Source of the DNA: JAWXCB01 sp034440455
GTDB lineage: Bacteria; Bacteroidota; Bacteroidia; Chitinophagales; CAIOSU01
Length of the DNA: 45,519 nucleotides
Direction of reading: 5' to 3'
Assembly: GCA_034440455.1 (NCBI GenBank)
Contig: JAWXCB010000100.1
Location: 1 to 45,519 of the forward strand
Each line of letters opens with the position of its first letter. Position 1 is the first letter of the stretch. The notes beneath the pieces are model-generated. The model had not been told where the DNA came from and did not search any database. It worked only from the letters and a program-made list of their open reading frames with translations. This document shows, piece by piece, positions 42,575 through 45,519 of the stretch. The position numbers and the translations under genes were made by a program.

Positions 42575-43876
42575 TTACATCGCCAAGCTCACTACCGCCT
42601 TTTTCACAGGCGTTTTGGCTTTCTTCAATCCGAAAGCAGCTTGGATTTTGTCCACGTAGTTCAGTTCTTCCCACGGGAACAATTTCACTTTCACTTTCTT
42701 GATTGTGCCGTTGCCGTTTTTGAAAGTTTTTTCCACCACTTCGGTTTTGCGTCCCATGTGTCCGTAAGATGCTGTTTCGAAATAGATAGGCGTTCTCAGT
42801 TTGAAGCGTTGCTCAATCGCATACGGGCGCAAATCAAAAATCTGCTGAAGCTTCTTTGCGATTTCACCATCAGTCATGTCCACGCGGGCAGTGCCGTAAG
42901 TGTTCACATAAAATCCAACAGGCTGTGCAACGCCAATTGCGTAGGCAACTTGCACGAGCACTTCATCACACACGCCAGCGGCAACTAAATTCTTTGCAAC
43001 GTGGCGCACTGCATAAGCCGCAGAACGGTCAACCTTTGACGGGTCTTTGCCGGAGAATGCTCCACCACCGTGCGCTCCTTTGCCACCGTAAGTATCAACG
43101 ATGATTTTTCTGCCCGTTAATCCCGTGTCGCCATGCGGACCGCCAATCACAAACTTGCCTGTCGGATTTACATACAGCTTGTAATTCGTTTTGAATAATT
43201 CCTGCACACGTTTGGGAAGTTGAGCCACCACGCGCGGAATCAGAATTTCCTGCACATCCTTTTTAATGGAAGCAAGCATTTCTGCCTCAGGACCAAAATC
43301 ATCATGCTGCGTGGAAACTACAATTGCATCAACATGCAACGGCTTGTTGTTATCATCATACGCAATCGTAACCTGCGACTTGGAATCGGGACGCAAGTAT
43401 TTCATCTTCTTTCCTTCCCTGCGAATAGCCGCGAGTTCACGCAATAATAAATGCGCCAACTCCAATGGCAACGGCATATAATTATCCGTTTCGCGCGAAG
43501 CATAGCCGAACATCATGCCCTGGTCGCCCGCGCCCTGATCTTCTTTCTTCTTGCGCACAACGCCCTGATTAATGTCGGGGCTTTGCTCGTGAATCGCTGA
43601 AAAAATGCCGCAGGAGTTGGCTTCAAACATGTATTCGCTTTTCGTGTAGCCAATTTTGCGGATTACGTTGCGCGCAATTTCCTGCGCATCGAGATACACT
43701 GTTGATTTCACTTCACCGGCAAGCACCACCTGCCCGGTTGTTACAAGCGTCTCACACGCCACTTTCGAGTCAGCATCAAACGCGAGGAAATGGTCAATCA
43801 ATGCATCGCTGATTTGGTCAGCTACTTTGTCAGGATGTCCTTCAGAAACAGATTCGGAGGTGAACAGGTAAGGCAT
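42575..43876 (-). CDS. metK: S-adenosylmethionine synthetase
   Basis: The 433-residue enzyme makes SAM from methionine and ATP. The start MPYLFTSESVSEGHPDKVADQISDA holds the His-Pro-Asp-Lys motif. GAGDQGMMFGYA is the family hexapeptide region and GGGAFSGKDPSKVDRSAAY the P-loop-like motif, all intact. The C-terminus has an extra Lys/Ala-rich tail (KKAKTPVKKAVVSLAM) as in other Bacteroidota. A TAATTTTG promoter-like motif lies 25 bases upstream, in the gap to the E1 gene. Confidence 0.97.
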   Translation of the reverse strand: MPYLFTSESVSEGHPDKVADQISDALIDHFLAFDADSKVACETLVTTGQVVLAGEVKSTVYLDAQEIARNVIRKIGYTKSEYMFEANSCGIFSAIHEQSPDINQGVVRKKKEDQGAGDQGMMFGYASRETDNYMPLPLELAHLLLRELAAIRREGKKMKYLRPDSKSQVTIAYDDNNKPLHVDAIVVSTQHDDFGPEAEMLASIKKDVQEILIPRVVAQLPKRVQELFKTNYKLYVNPTGKFVIGGPHGDTGLTGRKIIVDTYGGKGAHGGGAFSGKDPSKVDRSAAYAVRHVAKNLVAAGVCDEVLVQVAYAIGVAQPVGFYVNTYGTARVDMTDGEIAKKLQQIFDLRPYAIEQRFKLRTPIYFETASYGHMGRKTEVVEKTFKNGNGTIKKVKVKLFPWEELNYVDKIQAAFGLKKAKTPVKKAVVSLAM

Positions 43877-43900
43877 GTTGGTTTAGATTTTAGTGAACGT

Positions 43901-43908
43901 CAAAATTA
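43901..43908 (-). promoter_or_regulatory. Possible promoter -7 motif of metK
   Basis: Minus-strand TAATTTTG fits TAnnTTTG, 25 bases before the metK ATG. A -33 TTG box at standard spacing is not evident, and read-through from the E1 gene is possible. Confidence 0.35.
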
Positions 43909-43918
43909 CCAAAACCAC

Positions 43919-45519
43919 TTAATAGTTCAGTAGTTCCGACATTGCATCAGCAACCTTTTCTGAACTTGGAAGCATCGCTTTTTCAAGAATGGAATTCAGC
44001 GGGATAGCTGGTGTATTCACTGAACCGATGATTTTCACAGGAGCATCCAAATCGCGGAAGCATTCAGACGCAATTCTTCCTGCGAGTGCCTCGGCAAAAG
44101 AGTTATTAATCGTTTCTTCAGTAAGCACAATACATTTATTATGTTTTCTTACGGAAGAAAAAATTAATTCTTCATCAAGGGGGTTCAGTGAACGCAGGTC
44201 AATGATTTCAATTTGTCCGGGAAAATTTTTTGCGGCATTTTTTGCCCAATACACACCCATTCCATATGTAATAACTGTGAGTGTGTTTCCATTTTTCAAT
44301 TCATACGTGCTTGCCTCAAGTTCAATCCTTCCTTTTCCTAACGGGATGATATAGTTTTCATCCGGCTCAATGGTTTTTGCATCAAGCGTACCCGGCACCT
44401 TTGACCAATATAATCCTTTATGCTCCAGCATCACCACAGGATTAGGGTCATAAAATGCCGCTTTCATCAACCCTTTCATGTCGGCAGCATTGGAAGGATA
44501 CACTACTTTGATTCCTTTGATTTGCAACAGCACGGATTCAACACTGGAAGAATGATAGGGACCACCGCTGCCATACGCACCAATCGGAATGCGGATTAAA
44601 GTTTGAACGGGATATTTTCCGTTGGAGAGATAACATGAGCGACTGACTTCGGTGAACAGTTGATTTAATCCGGGCCACACGTAATCGGCAAACTGAACTT
44701 CCACAATCGGCTTGCATCCCGCAGCCGACATGCCCACAGTGCTGCCAATAATGTACGCCTCAGTAATCGGTGTGTTGAATACGCGCGCATCGCCATATTT
44801 TTTTGCAAGCAATGCCGCTTCGCGAAACACACCGCCAAGTTCACCGCCCACATCTTGCCCGTAAAGCAACGCTTCGGGATGCTTTTTTAAAATTTCATCC
44901 ACCGCATGAAGCGCGGCATCTACCATTACCACCTTTTCACCATTTGCAGGAGCGCGTTCACCTTGCTCTTCTTTCACTGATGTCTCAGCAAAAATGTGTT
45001 TTGTTAAATTATCGGGCGATGGGTCATCTGCTTTGAGCGCGCGTTGATAATCCTGCTCAACCTGCTCTTTTGTCTTTTGTTGGATGGCATTTAATTCTTG
45101 TTCATCAAATCCAAGCGACAACAACTGCTCGCGAAAAAGCGGAAAGGGGTCGCGCTTGGCATGTTCTTCTAAATCTTTCTTCGGGCGATACCATTCTTTG
45201 CGGACACCGGAAGTGTGGTGATTGAGCAGCGGCACTTTTGCATGAACAAGAAACGGTCTGCGCTCTTTGCGAATTTTTTTGATGACATCGCGCAATGCTT
45301 CGTAGCATTCGATGAAATCAGAACCATTGATAGAGAGCGCCTGCAAGCCTTTAAATCCTTTTGCGAATTCCACCGCATTCATCGCGCGCACTTCGCGAGC
45401 GTGGGCGGAGATGTCCCAGTCGTTGTCTTGTATTAAATAAAGTATCGGGAGGGATTTCAATACCGCAAAATGAAAGGCTTCGGCTACTTCTCCTTCGGTA
45501 ATGGCAGCGTCACCGAGAG
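43919..45519 (-). CDS. Fused alpha/beta 2-oxoacid (branched-chain type) dehydrogenase E1, 5' partial
   Basis: The frame is open to the window end, so the protein is at least 533 residues. It begins inside the alpha half with LGDAAITEGEVAEAFHFAVL and LYLIQDN, the thiamine-diphosphate GD...N motif. A lysine-rich linker follows, then the beta half from EKVVMVDAALHAVDEI. The beta half has ALLYGQDVGGELGGVF, NTPITEAYIIGSTVGMSAAG and the C-terminal transketolase-type domain. Fused E1 of this kind is common in Bacteroidota and decarboxylates branched-chain 2-oxoacids (or pyruvate-like substrates) in a lipoyl complex. Its products include propionyl-CoA precursors, fitting the nearby methylmalonyl-CoA genes. 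The exact substrate is inferred. Confidence 0.9.
   Translation of the reverse strand, partial: LGDAAITEGEVAEAFHFAVLKSLPILYLIQDNDWDISAHAREVRAMNAVEFAKGFKGLQALSINGSDFIECYEALRDVIKKIRKERRPFLVHAKVPLLNHHTSGVRKEWYRPKKDLEEHAKRDPFPLFREQLLSLGFDEQELNAIQQKTKEQVEQDYQRALKADDPSPDNLTKHIFAETSVKEEQGERAPANGEKVVMVDAALHAVDEILKKHPEALLYGQDVGGELGGVFREAALLAKKYGDARVFNTPITEAYIIGSTVGMSAAGCKPIVEVQFADYVWPGLNQLFTEVSRSCYLSNGKYPVQTLIRIPIGAYGSGGPYHSSSVESVLLQIKGIKVVYPSNAADMKGLMKAAFYDPNPVVMLEHKGLYWSKVPGTLDAKTIEPDENYIIPLGKGRIELEASTYELKNGNTLTVITYGMGVYWAKNAAKNFPGQIEIIDLRSLNPLDEELIFSSVRKHNKCIVLTEETINNSFAEALAGRIASECFRDLDAPVKIIGSVNTPAIPLNSILEKAMLPSSEKVADAMSELLNY

Noticed and set aside
43877..43918. SAM riboswitch upstream of metK
   Set aside because: The gap is only 42 bases, too short for a known SAM aptamer, and shows no conserved core.

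Overview
The window comes from the chromosome of a member of the Bacteroidota, probably an uncultured or environmental lineage near Chitinophagales/Sphingobacteriales (inference from gene content only). The evidence is at least six large secreted proteins ending in type IX secretion (T9SS) sorting domains of type A or B, SprB-type Cys-bounded repeats, the gliding lipoprotein GldB, an outer-membrane barrel beside nadE, and TAnnTTTG-type promoter motifs. Sampled coding sequence is around 40-45% GC. No rRNA, tRNA or CRISPR array was found.

Layout. (1) 1-7338: two type-B T9SS substrates with SprB repeats flank an antitoxin/MazF pair whose toxin is broken by an in-frame TGA. (2) 7339-9228: a dienoyl-CoA-reductase-like SDR, a CoA-binding protein and a small unknown protein, with short dispersed hairpins between them. 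(3) 9281-12494: a decayed integrative element directly downstream of the 3' end of mnmE. It holds a 5'-truncated tyrosine recombinase fused out of frame to a broken conserved gene, an ORF6N phage-type protein, a zeta-kinase-like protein lacking a P-loop, and an MltR-like protein. (4) 12674-17963: mnmE, a four-helix-bundle (S23/IVP) gene bounded by a 25-bp inverted repeat, gldB, an outer-membrane barrel and nadE. (5) 18170-24874: a YceI lipoprotein, then an O-antigen-ligase/T9SS pair lying between a broken 3' fragment of paaN and the intact paaN, so the pair is bounded by diverged direct repeats. (6) 25130-31543: a VapBC45-like toxin-antitoxin pair, an MDR oxidoreductase, gltX, a polysaccharide deacetylase, a small secreted protein and the first of two paralogous T9SS proteins. 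(7) 31570-35343: the second paralogue, which carries the module twice, and fumC. (8) 35442-42556: a co-directional propionate/methylmalonyl-CoA block made of a MazF-type TA pair, a short mutA, a secreted beta-helix protein, a DUF952-methylmalonyl-CoA mutase fusion, hicBA and meaB. (9) 42575-45519: metK and the 3' part of a fused alpha/beta 2-oxoacid dehydrogenase E1 running off the window.

How the genes relate. MutA, MutB and MeaB form the B12-dependent methylmalonyl-CoA/succinyl-CoA route with its chaperone GTPase. FumC, the E1 component (branched-chain oxoacid oxidation), the SDR and PaaN fit acyl-CoA and aromatic catabolism feeding the same pool. GldB and the sorting-domain proteins belong to T9SS/gliding biology.

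The most unusual finding is the rearranged mut block. MutA stops just after its barrel, MutB has its N-terminal arm replaced by a complete DUF952 domain, and a secreted beta-helix gene sits between them. Two TA modules are also built into the same block.
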